Positions 1 through 7,909 of a stretch of DNA of 64,000 nucleotides are shown in pieces. The notes beneath the pieces are model-generated. The model did no database searches and had not been told where the DNA came from. It was given only the letters and a program-made list of their open reading frames with translations. Source of the stretch: Nitrosomonas sp. Nm166 (GTDB taxonomy: Bacteria > Pseudomonadota > Gammaproteobacteria > Burkholderiales > Nitrosomonadaceae); contig NZ_FONE01000012.1 in assembly GCF_900112825.1 (NCBI RefSeq), forward strand, positions 1-64,000, given 5' to 3'. Positions within the stretch are counted from its first letter, which is position 1, and the number at the start of each line of letters is the position of its first letter. A program made the translations under genes and the position numbers.

Positions 1-66
1 GACCAGTTCGTCCAGTCGCTGGCGGAACAGGTCATTACTCTTTTGCGTGCACGGCTTTGGCCCCAT
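1..66 (-). CDS. IS5-family-type transposase, N-terminal end only (runs off left edge)
   Basis: Reading the minus strand from an ATG at 66 gives 22 codons that stay open to the window edge. The peptide begins MGPKPCTQKSNDLFRQRLDE, which resembles the start of IS5-group transposases (the region before a DUF772-type domain). Only this end is visible, so neither integrity nor the element's boundary can be judged. It is a different subtype from the IS5 relic at 24.8-26.0 kb, whose N-terminus is unrelated in sequence. The family call is recognition from a short peptide and is only moderately sure. Confidence 0.5.
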   Translation of the reverse strand, partial: MGPKPCTQKSNDLFRQRLDELV

Positions 67-293
67 CTAACCCTCGCTAAATTTGCAGGAAATTGTAGCA
101 ATTTTACCAAAAACTGGTGAATTTAATCGCCTTAATTCATCAATTCATCACACAGAATCAGAATGTTATGGATTGTTCAGACTGAACTACTTAAGGTCTT
201 GTATTGAATATTTACAAGGCCCGTCCTTGGCACATGAATTTTTATTTCTTTGTTATGGGCAACCAAGTATCGATTGTGCTAAGTTTAGTGTTG

Positions 294-674
294 TTATTTT
301 TCTTTCCAGAGGGCATAGATAAGCAAGGCCCATGCAGTAAGGAATGAAATACCGCCAAATGGCGTGATAATGCCAAGACCACGTATTCCGGTCAGGCTTA
401 ATATATAGAGACTTAAGCTGAACAAAATAATACCAACTATCATCAACCAGCCAGATATTGGGATCAGGCGAGAGTTGGGAAAATGCAGCAATAATAAACC
501 AATGATGAGGATTCCAAAGGCATGATAAAAATGGTACTGTACGCCTGTGTGATATACCGCGAGCATATCTGTTGATAATATTCGTTTCAGGCCATGTGCG
601 CCGAAAGCGCCTAATGCAATGCATAAGAACGCATTCAGTGCACCCAGAATCAGAAAAGTTTTTGGCATTGACAA
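294..674 (-). CDS. DUF423 family small membrane protein
   Basis: This 126-residue protein has four hydrophobic segments and an N-terminal pattern (GALNAFLCIALGAFGAHGL) typical of DUF423 (YgdD-like) inner-membrane proteins. The AFGAHGLK stretch near residues 22-31 is the family hallmark, and the length is normal. Function in the family is unknown. It lies downstream of xseA on the same strand, 51 bp away, so the two may be co-transcribed. The ATG at 674 is followed at once by the hydrophobic N-terminal helix, which fits the family start. Confidence 0.85.
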   Translation of the reverse strand: MSMPKTFLILGALNAFLCIALGAFGAHGLKRILSTDMLAVYHTGVQYHFYHAFGILIIGLLLLHFPNSRLIPISGWLMIVGIILFSLSLYILSLTGIRGLGIITPFGGISFLTAWALLIYALWKEK

Positions 675-725
675 GTCTTTATTCTGTAAAATAAATATAA
701 TTAACGTTGGGTTTGTGTGCTTTGA

Positions 726-2069
726 TCAATAACTCTTGATTTTGCTGACATTAGCTTCACACATTCCATGCGCGAATTTTACCTGAATTTTATCGCCGGA
801 ATTAATTTGTTTGCTGTCATGGATCACTGTGTCTTGCAAGTAAGTGATGCTATACCCACGCTCAAGCACGGATTGTGGATTCAGATACGATAGCTGTGCT
901 TGCAAATGTTGTAGCTTAATAGCCAACCTTTCCAAATAGCGAGAAAATGTGTAGCGAAAACGTGTAGCAAGCTCTTTCTGTTGCTGTTCTAATAGAGCGA
1001 AAGCGGAACCTGCAATGGTTTGTCGTTGATTGAATTCTAATAATTTCCAGCACTTCCTATCGATTTGATAAGCCCAAGCCTTGATGAGGCGCTCCTGTAT
1101 ATGGTGCAGGTGGAGGCGTTGCTGTTTGATTCGATCACCTGGATAAATTAACCGATGCGTTAGAATATCCACTTGTTGCATAGCGTATTCAATATGCTGC
1201 AAGGTGGTACGATACATGCGCTGATGCAGCATGCTCAGGCGATGGCTTAACTCTTTGCGATCCTGACTGGCTAGTTCAGCAGCGCCAGTCGGCGTGGGTG
1301 CACGGATGTCGGCGACAAAATCTGCAATCGTGAAATCTGTCTCATGACCGATGCCACTAATGATGGGGATAGAGCTGGCGGCAATGGCAAGCGCAACAGT
1401 TTCTTCATTAAATGCCCATAAATCTTCAACGTTGCCTCCGCCCCGGCAAAGTATCAGTACATCACATTCCGCTCGTTGGCAAGCAATTTTAATTGCATCA
1501 GCGATGCTGCCCGCTGCCGTTTTTCCTTGCACCAAGGTAGGATAGATGATGATAGGCAGTGATGGCATGCGACGCTGCAGTGTCGAGAGTATGTCTCGCA
1601 ATGCTGCAGTATCTGGAGAGGTAATGATGCCGATTTGTTTAGGGAGTGGAGGAAGTGGTTTTTTGTTCGTGGGACTGAATAATCCAGCTTTTTCCAATTT
1701 GGATTTAAGCTTCTCAAATGCATCAAATAATTCGCCTAAACCAGCGCGCCGCATGGTTTCAACATTTAACTGAAAGTCGCCGCGTGGCTCATATAATGTA
1801 ACGAGTGCGAGCACTTCGACTTGCATACCATCTTTAGGTTGCCAATCGATATACTGATTCTTATGACCGAATAAAACGCAACGAACTTGTGCATTGGCAT
1901 CTTTGAGGGAAAAATACCAGTGACCTGATTGATAGCACTTCAAGTTTGAAATTTCACCCTTTATCCATAGTAAAGGTATGTTTTGTTCCAAAAATTGTTT
2001 AGTATTACGGTTCAATTCGCTGACAGTGAGTATTTTAAGAAAGTCTCTGAATATGGAAAGCAGGCTCAT
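726..2069 (-). CDS. xseA: Exodeoxyribonuclease VII large subunit
   Basis: XseA is the catalytic subunit of exonuclease VII, which degrades single-stranded DNA to acid-soluble oligonucleotides together with the small XseB subunit. The 447-residue length is normal. An N-terminal OB-fold begins near TVSELNRNTKQFLE and includes the WIKGEISN and GHWYFSLKD motifs. The catalytic domain follows, with IGIITSPDTAALRDIL near residue 150, the RGGG segment near 210 and the GIGHETDFTIADFVAD motif near 240. A helical C-terminal region leads to LERGYSI. No xseB lies next to it; in many proteobacteria that gene sits elsewhere, near ispA/dxs. The start at 2069 gives MSLLSIFRD; an internal start nearer TVSELN is possible. 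Confidence 0.95.
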   Translation of the reverse strand: MSLLSIFRDFLKILTVSELNRNTKQFLEQNIPLLWIKGEISNLKCYQSGHWYFSLKDANAQVRCVLFGHKNQYIDWQPKDGMQVEVLALVTLYEPRGDFQLNVETMRRAGLGELFDAFEKLKSKLEKAGLFSPTNKKPLPPLPKQIGIITSPDTAALRDILSTLQRRMPSLPIIIYPTLVQGKTAAGSIADAIKIACQRAECDVLILCRGGGNVEDLWAFNEETVALAIAASSIPIISGIGHETDFTIADFVADIRAPTPTGAAELASQDRKELSHRLSMLHQRMYRTTLQHIEYAMQQVDILTHRLIYPGDRIKQQRLHLHHIQERLIKAWAYQIDRKCWKLLEFNQRQTIAGSAFALLEQQQKELATRFRYTFSRYLERLAIKLQHLQAQLSYLNPQSVLERGYSITYLQDTVIHDSKQINSGDKIQVKFAHGMCEANVSKIKSY

Positions 2070-2407
2070 TTGGTAATATCCACATGCTTATTAAAAATGC
2101 AAATATACCGTTAGAATAAGCACAAATGGTAGATAAGTATTTAATTAATTGTTTAATAGATATTTTTTTCGGTTAAAAAATAGTCAAGTTAGAAAAGCTG
2201 TTTGAATTTGCTCACTTACTCACCTATTCCTTAATATACTCACAAGCTTATCCACAGAAACTGTGGATAGTTGCTGTGTTGCTGAAAATGCACTATTCCG
2301 ATACATTGCATATCAAATTGACTACTTGGTTATAAGTAAGCAAATTAGGTAATATCATCAATTACAAGAATAATACTTGGACCTATAGTGAATGAGGAGA
2401 CTATCTC
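2070..2407. other. Divergent intergenic region, AT-rich, xseA / exbB-like gene
   Basis: These 338 bp separate two divergently read genes, so promoters for both should lie here. The stretch from about 2090 to 2200 is very AT-rich. It is followed by three copies of a CTCAC word between about 2210 and 2245 and then an inverted pair of DnaA-box-like 9-mers (separate entry). I see no further open reading frame or RNA gene. Confidence 0.5.
2248..2270. promoter_or_regulatory. Inverted pair of DnaA-box-like 9-mers
   Basis: Positions 2248-2256 read TTATCCACA, a perfect match to the classical DnaA box. Positions 2262-2270 read TGTGGATAG, the reverse complement of CTATCCACA, one base away from the same consensus. 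Together they form a near-perfect palindrome with a short spacer. It lies 138 bp before the GTG of the ExbB-like gene and beside an AT-rich tract. Binding is inferred only from the consensus. There is no dnaA, dnaN or other origin gene in the window, so this is more likely a regulatory or chance site than oriC. Confidence 0.4.
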
Positions 2408-3016
2408 GTGTTATCTTTGATTCAAGCAGCCGGCTGGCCGATTTGGCCGATTATTATTGCTTCCGTTGTTGCCGTTAGTATTATCGTTGAGCGAATGTGG
2501 ACACTGCGTTTAAGCGTTATTTCTCCAAAGGAGTTGTTACCCAAGGTATTAAACGAGTATAAAAGAAGTGGCGTAAACCCCGAGATGATTGTACGTTTAC
2601 AGAGGCATTCGCCCCTCGGCGCAGTTCTTGCCGCTGGACTCAAAAATGTAAAAAGCACACGCGAAGTCATGAAGGAATCCATTGAAGAATCTGGTCGTGT
2701 AATTGCTCATGATTTGAATCGTTATCTGACAACTCTGGGAACTATTGCTGCACTGAGTCCTCTCATGGGTTTGTTTGGTACTCTGGTTGGTATGATTGAA
2801 ATCTTTGGATCAAACTCCCCTGCTGGCAGTAATCCGGCACAGCTTGCGTATGGAATTTCTGTGGCTCTGTATAATGCTGCATTTGGCATATTGGTAGCAA
2901 TCCCCAGTATGATCTTCTACCGCTATTTTCGTGCAAAAGTTGATGATTTTGTCATCGAAATGGAGTTGCAGGCCCTGAAATTAGTTGAAATTGTGCATGG
3001 AGAGCGGGAAAGCTGA
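2408..3016 (+). CDS. MotA/TolQ/ExbB proton channel family protein
   Basis: This 202-residue inner-membrane protein belongs to the ExbB/TolQ family, which uses the proton motive force to energise outer-membrane processes with a partner of the ExbD/TolR type. The N-terminal helix (GWPIWPIIIASVVAVSIIVE) and the second and third helices around the LMGLFGTLVGMIEIF and ALYNAAFGILVAIPSM motifs, including the family glycine/proline pattern, are all present. The start is GTG at 2408, preceded by a good GAGGAG-like ribosome site at 2394-2399. In related betaproteobacteria this gene usually sits beside exbD. Here the next gene is hpnA, with no ExbD/TolR gene in the 108-bp gap or anywhere else in the window. 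Confidence 0.88.
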   Translation: MLSLIQAAGWPIWPIIIASVVAVSIIVERMWTLRLSVISPKELLPKVLNEYKRSGVNPEMIVRLQRHSPLGAVLAAGLKNVKSTREVMKESIEESGRVIAHDLNRYLTTLGTIAALSPLMGLFGTLVGMIEIFGSNSPAGSNPAQLAYGISVALYNAAFGILVAIPSMIFYRYFRAKVDDFVIEMELQALKLVEIVHGERES

Positions 3017-3138
3017 ATTTTTTCAATGGATATTGCTTAAGTTGCTTTCTTTATGTGTGCGAACTCAATCAAAACTAATCAATTCTAGATTTAGAAGCTT
3101 ATTTCTTAAATATTTCTGCTTATGTGAGTATAGATTTT

Positions 3139-4197
3139 ATGAGTAGCCGGCGTTCTTTAGTTACTGGTGGTGGTGGTTTTATTGGATCACATTTAGTTAA
3201 GCTGTTGCAGGAAAATGATGAGATAGTCAGAGTGTTAGAGTTACCTGATGTGCCGTTGCCTGCAACTGTAGAGGTAGTGCGTGGTTCAATTTGTGATGCG
3301 GATGTGGTTCGTAAAGCGCTCAAGGGGGTTCAAAGAGTCTATCATTTAGCAGCCAATCCAAACTTATGGACACTCAGAAAAAGTGACTTTAATCTCGTTA
3401 ACTTTGAAGGAACACAAACAATCTTTGCTGAGGTAGCAAAGCATGATATTGAAGTAGTGGTGTATACTTCGACTGAATCTATTCTAACCGGAAAGGCGCG
3501 AAGGAATTGGCAAGTAAATGCATCGGTAGAACGTACGCTTAGCGAGATGCCGGGTCCGTATTGCCGTTCAAAATTTCTTGCCGAGCAAGCAGCGTTTAAG
3601 GCCGCAGAAAAAGGATTGCCTGTCGTTATTGTGGCACCCACGTTACCGGTGGGTCCTGGAGACCGTTTGATAACACCGCCGACAAGAATGATTCTTGATT
3701 TCTTGAATTCCAAGACTCCAGCTTACCTGGATTGCGGTTTTAATATGGTGGATGTACGGGATGTAGCAAAGGGACACATCCTTGCAGCCGAGCATGGTCG
3801 TGTGGGTGAGCGATATATTTTAGGCAATGAGAATTTGACCTTGGGTGAGCTGTTGCATTGGATTGAAGAAATCACGGGTTTGTCTATGCCAAAGCAACGT
3901 ATACCATATTGGCTTGCTTTGGTGGCAGGTGCAATTTCCGAATTTATAGCTGACTATGTGACTCACCGTCCGCCGAGAGCTCTCCTTACAGGTGTGCGGC
4001 TGGCACGCTATCCAATGTTTTTTGATAGCGAAAAAGCAGTACGTGAGCTTGGTTTTCCGCAGAATTCAGTGCGCCAGGCGCTGGTTGATGAAATTGAATG
4101 GCTGTTAAGTAATGGATTGATTATGCGGAGTTTGCCTTTTCCTCACAGACGGCGCATGCTTTATAGAAGCCTAAAGGCTGGGTTTACAAATAAGTGA
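3139..4197 (+). CDS. hpnA: Hopanoid-associated sugar epimerase HpnA
   Basis: HpnA is an NAD(P)-dependent extended SDR epimerase found in hopanoid clusters and thought to act on the sugar or side chain of extended hopanoids. The Rossmann motif GGGGFIGSH lies near the N-terminus, the catalytic YCRSK (YxxxK) near residue 142, and the family DVRDVAKGH and YILGNENLTL segments follow. At about 352 residues the length is slightly above family norm. A GTG at 3124 would add five residues; the ATG at 3139 is preferred because it puts the Rossmann motif at the usual distance. The stop overlaps the GTG start of mlaA (GTGA), which indicates translational coupling. Confidence 0.88.
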   Translation: MSSRRSLVTGGGGFIGSHLVKLLQENDEIVRVLELPDVPLPATVEVVRGSICDADVVRKALKGVQRVYHLAANPNLWTLRKSDFNLVNFEGTQTIFAEVAKHDIEVVVYTSTESILTGKARRNWQVNASVERTLSEMPGPYCRSKFLAEQAAFKAAEKGLPVVIVAPTLPVGPGDRLITPPTRMILDFLNSKTPAYLDCGFNMVDVRDVAKGHILAAEHGRVGERYILGNENLTLGELLHWIEEITGLSMPKQRIPYWLALVAGAISEFIADYVTHRPPRALLTGVRLARYPMFFDSEKAVRELGFPQNSVRQALVDEIEWLLSNGLIMRSLPFPHRRRMLYRSLKAGFTNK

Positions 4198-5036
4198 CTG
4201 AGAATATTAGAGATATAAATTTTTTATTTAATAACAAGCATTTGTTTCTTATTGTATTGTTTATCTGTTTTGCAATTCTGCAAGGCTGTGCAACAACCCC
4301 AAAAAATAATGATCAGGATTTAGACCCTGTTGATCCCCATGAGAAGGTTAACCGCGCTGCTTATGATTTTACTGACCGGGTGGATCGGGCGATATTTGAG
4401 CCCATTGCGAATGTCTACATAGATTATGTGCCTAATGCAGCGCAGCGATCTATTGGAAATTTCTACGATAATCTATCGTATCCCAATGTGGTTCTGAATT
4501 CTTTCTTACAAGGCAAGGTGAAACAGGGTCTTCAGGATACGCTGCGTTTTGCTGTAAACTCATCGATTGGTTTATTCGGGCTTTTCGATATGGCAACCCA
4601 TATGGGCTTAGAAAAGCATGATGAAGATTTCGGTCAGACATTGGGCGTATGGGGAATAAATCCAGGTTCTTACTTGTTTATCCCACTTCTGGGGCCCAGC
4701 AGTCAACGTGACGTCACGAATATTCCGGTTGGTCTATTGACCAATGTACTTTTTTACGCAGGCATAGCGGTGGGCACATCATTTGCTGCTCCATTAACGA
4801 TTCTGGGCGCTATCGACAAACGAGCTCGTTTAATAGGTCCTATGCGCATTCGGGATGAAGCCGCATTAGATCCTTACTTGTTTGTACGCGAAGCTTCTAT
4901 GCAGCAGCGTGAATTTCTGGTACATGATGGTAAATTACCTCTGGATCTTTATTATGAGCCTTTTCAAGATAATCCCTTTGAAAAGGATTCAGAAAAATCT
5001 AAAATAAAGCCGAAACAGAAAATAAATTCTGATTAA
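4194..5036 (+). CDS. mlaA: MlaA/VacJ family outer-membrane lipoprotein
   Basis: MlaA removes mislocalised phospholipids from the outer leaflet of the outer membrane and passes them to MlaC for return to the inner membrane. The protein has a signal peptide with a lipobox LQGC (Cys near residue 32). The VacJ domain follows, with DPHEKVNRAAYDFTD, the NLSYPNVVLNSFLQG region, and EDFGQTLGVWG leading to YLFIPLLGPSS. The basic C-terminal tail is low complexity. It starts with GTG overlapping the hpnA stop and sits between hpnA and shc, so it probably belongs to the hopanoid operon. The other Mla genes are not in this window. Confidence 0.92.
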   Translation: MTENIRDINFLFNNKHLFLIVLFICFAILQGCATTPKNNDQDLDPVDPHEKVNRAAYDFTDRVDRAIFEPIANVYIDYVPNAAQRSIGNFYDNLSYPNVVLNSFLQGKVKQGLQDTLRFAVNSSIGLFGLFDMATHMGLEKHDEDFGQTLGVWGINPGSYLFIPLLGPSSQRDVTNIPVGLLTNVLFYAGIAVGTSFAAPLTILGAIDKRARLIGPMRIRDEAALDPYLFVREASMQQREFLVHDGKLPLDLYYEPFQDNPFEKDSEKSKIKPKQKINSD

Positions 5037-5179
5037 AATCAGATCATCAGACACTTTGATTCAGTTGTAATGACTGATAGAAAAATCTTTATAAAAATAA
5101 AGTAGAGCTAGACAAGGCTGGTATATATACTTATACCTATTAGAAATTTGACAGCTATCGATATAGCGCTTAGGAATAT

Positions 5180-7168
5180 ATGGACGGATCTCAGAGAATA
5201 TTTGATATATTACAGCAACCGAGTAGTCTGGCTTTTAAAGGTAAAATACCTTTGTCGTACACAACTTCGGATTTGAATCAGGAAGAAATTAGTGTAAGTG
5301 AGCTGGAAGAGAAATTCACGCAAGCTCGCGATGCCATGTTGTCTTTGCAGAATAAAGACGGGCACTGGTGCTTTCCGCTAGAAGCGGATTGCACAATTCC
5401 TGCAGAATATATCTTGATGATGCATTTCATGGATGAAATCGACGTCATCCTGGAAAATAAAATTGCTCGTTTTATCCGTGAGAAGCAGGACCTTAACCAT
5501 GGCGGTTGGCCGCTTTATTATGGCGGTGCGTTTGATATTAGCTGCACCATTAAATCATATTATGCTTTGAAGCTGGTGGGTGATTCTCCCGATGCGGCGC
5601 ATATGGTACGCGCCCGGAAAGCCATTCTGGCCCATGGTGGTGCGGCCAAAGCCAATGTCTTTACTCGCTTACTGCTGGCAATGTATGAGCAGATCCCCTG
5701 GCGGGGTGTGCCTGTTGTGCCGGCGGAGTTGGTGTTGCTGCCGCGCTGGTTTCCTTTTCATCTTAGCAAGGTTTCTTACTGGTCACGTACCGTAATGGTA
5801 CCTTTGTCCATTTTATGCACGCTGAAGGCGCGCGCCGCTAATCCACGCCAGGTCAATATCCGCGAATTATTCGTTATTCCGCCGGAAGAAGAAACAAACT
5901 ATTTTCCGAAAGCAGATACACTGCTCAAACGCCTTTTTATGCTGGTAGAGCGGCTGCTGTCACGTGTAGAACCCTATCTTCCCCAATCGCTACGTCAATG
6001 CGCCATTCGCCGTGCAGAAAGCTGGACGCTCGAGCGTCTGAATGGTGAATGTGGCATTGGTGCCATTTTTCCGGCCATGGTCAATGCGCATGAAGCATTA
6101 ACATTACTGGGTTATGCGTATGATCACCCCAACCGGGTACAGTGCCGGAACGCATTGCGCGGGTTATTGGTTGATGAGGGAGAACGCGCTTGGTGCCAGC
6201 CTTGTACCTCACCGATCTGGGATACAGTGTTGACCAGTCTGGCGTTACAGGAAGATCCGGCGACTGACCAGAAACCGGTACAGCAAGCACTGGACTGGCT
6301 GGTGCAGCAGCAGATCCTGGATGAACCAGGTGATTGGCGTGGCAGTCGCCCGGACCTGCCGGGTGGCGGCTGGGCTTTTCAATATGCTAATCCGCATTAT
6401 CCGGATCTCGATGACACCGCTGCGGTGGCTTGGGCACTGAATCAGGGTAGCCCGGAGCGGCATCAGAAATCTCTTGAACGGGCGGCTAACTGGCTGGCGG
6501 GTATGCAATCGCGTAATGGCGGTTTTGCTGCGTTTGATATCGATAATGTCTACCACTATCTGAACGAAATCCCGTTTGCCGATCATGGTGCGCTGATCGA
6601 TCCTCCTACGAGCGACGTGACTGCGCGTTGTGTTGGTTTGCTCGGAAAATACGGAAAGCACCAGCAAGAAGTTTGGCGAGGTATCAATTTTTTACTGCAA
6701 GAACAGGAAAAAAACGGTTCCTGGTTCGGGCGCTGGGGTACTAATTATATATATGGCACCTGGTCTGTTTTGGAAGCCTTCCACTTGGCCAAGTTCGATA
6801 TGCAGCACAATTCAGTGCGTCGAGCCGTGAAGTGGTTAAAATCTGTGCAAAGAGCTGATGGTGGTTGGGGAGAAACCAACGATTCCTATTTGGATACCCA
6901 GCTCGCAGGGCAGTTTCCCGAGACCAGCACGGCATTTCAAACGGCCTGGGCGCTGCTGGGTTTGATGGCGGCCGGCGAAGTTGATAGCGAATCAGTACGC
7001 AAAGGTATCAATTACTTGCTGTGTAATCAATCGAGTGATCATTTATGGGAAGAGCCTTGGTTTACAGCCCCTGGTTTTCCGCGCGTTTTCTATCTGCGCT
7101 ATCATGGCTATTCAAAATTCTTCCCGCTATGGGCGCTGGCGCGTTATCGCACGCTGATTAGGGTATAA
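5180..7168 (+). CDS. shc: Squalene-hopene cyclase
   Basis: Squalene-hopene cyclase converts squalene to hopene and hopanol at the inner membrane, the committed step of hopanoid synthesis. The 662 residues match the bacterial family. The catalytic DxDD motif reads DLDD at residues 409-412. Several QW repeats are visible: QNKDGHW near 57, QSRNGGF near 445, QEKNGSW near 510 and QRADGGWGE near 562. The C-terminal FYLRYHGYSKFFPLWAL block is conserved. An AGGA ribosome site precedes the ATG. The 143-bp gap after mlaA could hold a secondary promoter. The product would be processed further by HpnG, encoded 5 bp downstream. Confidence 0.97.
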   Translation: MDGSQRIFDILQQPSSLAFKGKIPLSYTTSDLNQEEISVSELEEKFTQARDAMLSLQNKDGHWCFPLEADCTIPAEYILMMHFMDEIDVILENKIARFIREKQDLNHGGWPLYYGGAFDISCTIKSYYALKLVGDSPDAAHMVRARKAILAHGGAAKANVFTRLLLAMYEQIPWRGVPVVPAELVLLPRWFPFHLSKVSYWSRTVMVPLSILCTLKARAANPRQVNIRELFVIPPEEETNYFPKADTLLKRLFMLVERLLSRVEPYLPQSLRQCAIRRAESWTLERLNGECGIGAIFPAMVNAHEALTLLGYAYDHPNRVQCRNALRGLLVDEGERAWCQPCTSPIWDTVLTSLALQEDPATDQKPVQQALDWLVQQQILDEPGDWRGSRPDLPGGGWAFQYANPHYPDLDDTAAVAWALNQGSPERHQKSLERAANWLAGMQSRNGGFAAFDIDNVYHYLNEIPFADHGALIDPPTSDVTARCVGLLGKYGKHQQEVWRGINFLLQEQEKNGSWFGRWGTNYIYGTWSVLEAFHLAKFDMQHNSVRRAVKWLKSVQRADGGWGETNDSYLDTQLAGQFPETSTAFQTAWALLGLMAAGEVDSESVRKGINYLLCNQSSDHLWEEPWFTAPGFPRVFYLRYHGYSKFFPLWALARYRTLIRV

Positions 7169-7173
7169 ATTAC

Positions 7174-7899
7174 GTGACTATAACTGGTTTGGTGACTGCG
7201 TTGCGGGCTGAAGCCAGTTGCGTATCACCGGCGGCGTATATTCCATTCAACCAGGTAACGCGGATTGAAGATCATACGGTTTTGTGGTTGAGTGGTATGG
7301 GCGCGCAGGCAGCACGAACAGCAGCAGAAGGGCTGCAACAGCATGGTGCGGCAGCATTGGTGAGCTTTGGCGTCGCTGGTGCATTGAATTCCAATCTGAA
7401 GCCCGGTGATCTGATACTACCGGATGCTATCCATACCGGTGAGCAGTTGCCTGTAGATATGGCTTGGCGCAACCGTTTGCAAAATTCACTTCCAGCTGAT
7501 ATCAATGTGGTCAACAGCCTATTGGCTCACAGCGCAGTGCCATTGACAAGTGAAAAAGCAAAATTCGACCTGGCACAAGCCACGGGAGCCTGGGCGGTGG
7601 ATATGGAAAGCGGTGCGGTTGCGGCAGTGGCAGCAGCAGCGGGTATCCCATTCATCGCGGTGCGCGCCATCATTGATCCGGTTCAATTCTCGCCACCACA
7701 AGCACTGCTGGATGCCATCTATCCGGATGGCAGGGTGAATCCAGTGCGTTTGGTGATACTATTACTGAAACGCTCAGTACATTTGAGTACGTTACTGCAT
7801 ATGGCAGCAGGCATGCGTGCTGCGCGCAGAACGTTATCACGGGTGATTCAATCGGTTGGTACCGGATTGAGTAGTCAAGCAACTAATCCGGGTCACTAA
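7174..7899 (+). CDS. hpnG: Hopanoid phosphorylase HpnG (nucleosidase family)
   Basis: HpnG releases adenine from adenosylhopane, giving ribosylhopane, the precursor of bacteriohopanetetrol and aminotriol. The 241-residue protein has the purine nucleoside phosphorylase/MTA-SAH nucleosidase fold pattern: GLVTALRAEA at the N-terminus, SGMGAQAA near 40, SFGVAGALNSNLKPGDL near 64-80 and the VDMESGAVA active-site motif near 142-150. The start is GTG at 7174, five bases after the shc stop, so it is very likely in the same transcript. The radical-SAM gene hpnH, which makes adenosylhopane, is not in this window. Confidence 0.9.
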   Translation: MTITGLVTALRAEASCVSPAAYIPFNQVTRIEDHTVLWLSGMGAQAARTAAEGLQQHGAAALVSFGVAGALNSNLKPGDLILPDAIHTGEQLPVDMAWRNRLQNSLPADINVVNSLLAHSAVPLTSEKAKFDLAQATGAWAVDMESGAVAAVAAAAGIPFIAVRAIIDPVQFSPPQALLDAIYPDGRVNPVRLVILLLKRSVHLSTLLHMAAGMRAARRTLSRVIQSVGTGLSSQATNPGH

Positions 7900-7909
7900 G
7901 GGCGATTTC

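Noticed and set aside
83-322. Plus-strand open frame of 79 codons
   Set aside because: No ribosome site, no recognisable composition or motif, and it overlaps the end of the DUF423 gene on the other strand.
2209-2270. Chromosomal replication origin
   Set aside because: Only two DnaA-like boxes are clear and no dnaA, dnaN, gyrB, rpmH or parAB genes are nearby.
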